A stretch of DNA of 6,039 nt from CAYRGE01 sp964423985 (GTDB lineage Bacteria > Patescibacteriota > Minisyncoccia > Phycocordibacterales > CAYRGE01): positions 1 through 6,039 of the forward strand of contig CAYRGE010000035.1 of assembly GCA_964423985.1 (NCBI GenBank). Reading direction: 5' to 3'. Under the pieces are notes generated by a model. The model worked only from the letters and a program-made list of their open reading frames with translations. It did no database searches and was not told where the DNA came from. Of this stretch, positions 5,211 to 6,039 are shown one piece after another. The number at the start of each line of letters is the position of its first letter. Positions within the stretch are counted from its first letter, which is position 1. The position numbers and the translations under genes are program-made.

Positions 5211-5591
5211 TTAATTTATGTGTTTTTCTGCGAAATCTCCAAAGATAGGTAGTTTATATTTTTTACCCTTATATGCTTTATACATTAACAGCAACCAAAT
5301 AAACACACCTACCAGTGCCGCAAAAAATGTAATTATGGCACCTAGAACTGGAATAATGTTAATAACTGTTGTGAACACAAAAAGCGACAAGAAAACAACA
5401 GTGGATTGCATTGCATGAAATCTTATAAATTTGTTTTCTTTCTCTATAACCAAAAACAAAACTCCAGTTAAGAATCCTAGTGTGTAAGTAAGTAATCCTT
5501 CAATGTTTTCACTAAGCCCCGTACTTGTTTTTGTGTTTGTTTTAATACTTTCTTTTTTGTCTAAATTATTTACTTCTTTGTCTTTTCCCAT
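5211..5591 (-). CDS. DUF4870 / UPF0132-type small membrane protein
   Basis: This 126-residue protein has a charged, polar N-terminus (about 1-30), then three hydrophobic segments at about 33-49, 63-81 and 83-105, and a short basic to amphipathic tail. The sequence between the first two segments, IEKENKFIRFHAMQS, and the end block KGKKYKLPIFGDFAEKH are hallmarks that I recall for DUF4870 (UPF0132) membrane proteins, whose function is unknown. It should sit in the cytoplasmic membrane. The reading frame extends upstream to a GTG at 5618, which would add nine residues. I prefer the ATG at 5591 because the extra stretch is AT-rich, resembles non-coding leader, and neither start has a Shine-Dalgarno sequence. 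The gene ends 6 nt before typA, forming a two-gene operon; I infer no functional link. A promoter candidate lies at 5656-5683. Confidence 0.88.
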   Translation of the reverse strand: MGKDKEVNNLDKKESIKTNTKTSTGLSENIEGLLTYTLGFLTGVLFLVIEKENKFIRFHAMQSTVVFLSLFVFTTVINIIPVLGAIITFFAALVGVFIWLLLMYKAYKGKKYKLPIFGDFAEKHIN

Positions 5592-5655
5592 TTTTCTAAA
5601 TATTAATTTTTTAAACACCCGTTATTAAGCACTGTATTTAACAGAACATACCCTG

Positions 5656-5683
5656 TGTATAACAAATACTATCAGAAATTCAA
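5656..5683 (-). promoter_or_regulatory. Candidate promoter of the DUF4870-typA operon
   Basis: On the minus strand a -35-like TTGAAT (5678-5683) lies 16 bp from an extended -10, TGT-TATACA (-10 box at 5656-5661). Transcription would begin near 5649, giving a leader of about 58 nt to the ATG at 5591 or about 30 nt to the alternative GTG at 5618. Each box matches 4 of 6 consensus positions. Confidence 0.4.
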
Positions 5684-5712
5684 ATATTTTGCACAGATAT
5701 TGTGTTCGTACA

Positions 5713-5760
5713 CCGTCTTTGCGAGGAGTGTAGCGGTAGCGGAACGACGAAGCAACCCAG
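5713..5760 (-). repeat. Single-arm palindromic repeat copy 3
   Basis: The 48 bases from CCGTCTTTGCGAG to ACGACGAAGCAACCCAG align with the reverse complement of the right arm of copy 1 (244-290) over nearly their whole length, with a handful of substitutions and one single-base indel. The opposite arm of this element is not found downstream, so this is a solo arm or a decayed copy. It lies between the promoter region of the DUF4870-typA operon and the 3' end of the next minus-strand gene. Confidence 0.7.
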
Positions 5761-5872
5761 TACTAAAACTAAATATGTTCAGATTTCTTACGGCAAAAAT
5801 TTCATTAAGTGTTAAATATTTGCTCTCTTTCATAGGAGTTTTGCAAATCAAATATACACCACTTTTCTATTT

Positions 5873-6039
5873 TTATTGTTCAAACCCGCCAGTAACCCAG
5901 TCCATTTCATTACTCCAGTTCCTGCCTGAACAAGTCCACCCAGGGCTTACTGGGTGTGGCCTATTACTTGCCTCCATATTAGCAACCCCTAAAACATAGA
6001 AAGCTCCTTTTGATGTGTCACAACCACCATGACCCGCAG
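5873..6039 (-). CDS. C-terminal fragment of an unidentified, possibly pilin-like exported protein
   Basis: This is an open frame entering from the right edge and ending at TAA (5873-5875). The last 54 residues are visible, from AGHGGCDTSKGAFYVLGVAN to the end GGFEQ. They contain two cysteines (visible residues 6 and 36), three tryptophans and several Gly, Asn, Ser and Pro residues, with no long hydrophobic run. GAFYVLGVANME followed by a Cys-containing, Trp- and Asn-rich tail is reminiscent of the C-terminal globular part of type IV pilin or pseudopilin-like proteins, in which two cysteines often form a disulfide. This is a resemblance, not a recognised domain, and the N-terminal prepilin signature would lie outside the window. 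Gly- and Cys-rich composition and G+C above the surrounding non-coding DNA support real coding. The opposite-strand frame across this region is not credible. Confidence 0.6.
   Translation of the reverse strand, partial: AGHGGCDTSKGAFYVLGVANMEASNRPHPVSPGWTCSGRNWSNEMDWVTGGFEQ

Noticed and set aside
5655..5999. A 114-codon open frame on the plus strand
   Set aside because: It crosses the palindromic repeat arm and the antisense of the C-terminal fragment at 5873-6039. Its translation has no coherent domain and the minus-strand frame has better coding character.
506..6039. Alternative genetic code with TGA as glycine (as in some CPR lineages)
   Set aside because: All full-length genes read through with the standard code, glycines use GGN, and no frame needs a TGA to be extended.

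Overview
The window is AT-rich DNA of bacterial type. It carries four complete protein-coding genes, one tRNA gene and the 3' end of a fifth protein gene. The TypA protein has the compact N-terminal G domain that I associate with Patescibacteria (CPR, Parcubacteria-like). A Bacillus-type CCA enzyme with an HD domain, a small DUF4870 membrane protein, roomy AT-rich intergenic regions and a possible pilin-like fragment are compatible with that lineage. This assignment is an inference from recalled family features, not from a search. All five protein genes end in TAA, no reading frame needs a recoded stop, and no gene start has a convincing Shine-Dalgarno sequence.

Layout: tRNA-Arg(UCG) lies on the minus strand at the left edge (4-78), with its own promoter upstream. 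Positions 79-505 hold that promoter, a hairpin and a complete copy of a dispersed palindromic repeat (187-290). The plus-strand gene cca (506-1981) follows and ends at an AT-rich terminator. It converges on xth (minus, 2361-3143), an exonuclease III/AP endonuclease gene. Between xth and the next gene lie a 13-bp inverted repeat, a degenerate 20-bp tandem repeat and a truncated copy of the palindromic repeat that runs into the 3' end of typA. typA (minus, 3417-5204) is preceded, 6 nt upstream, by a DUF4870-type membrane protein gene, and the two look like one operon. A third, single-arm repeat copy separates this operon from the C-terminal part of a cysteine-containing protein that runs off the right edge on the minus strand.

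The genes are mostly housekeeping: tRNA 3'-end maturation or repair (cca), a ribosome-associated GTPase (typA) and base-excision repair (xth). I see no phage, CRISPR, toxin or secretion cassette.

The most interesting signal is not a gene. Inside cca there are two 16-bp palindromes (1102-1117 and 1432-1447) that each match 15 of 16 positions of the ParB centromere site parS (TGTTTCACGTGAAACA). Two further identical 14-bp variants, GTTTCTCGTGAAAC, lie at 1318-1331 and 1840-1853. Split parS half-sites form the inverted repeat at 3232-3270. This suggests that cca doubles as a chromosome-partitioning site, probably near the replication origin.
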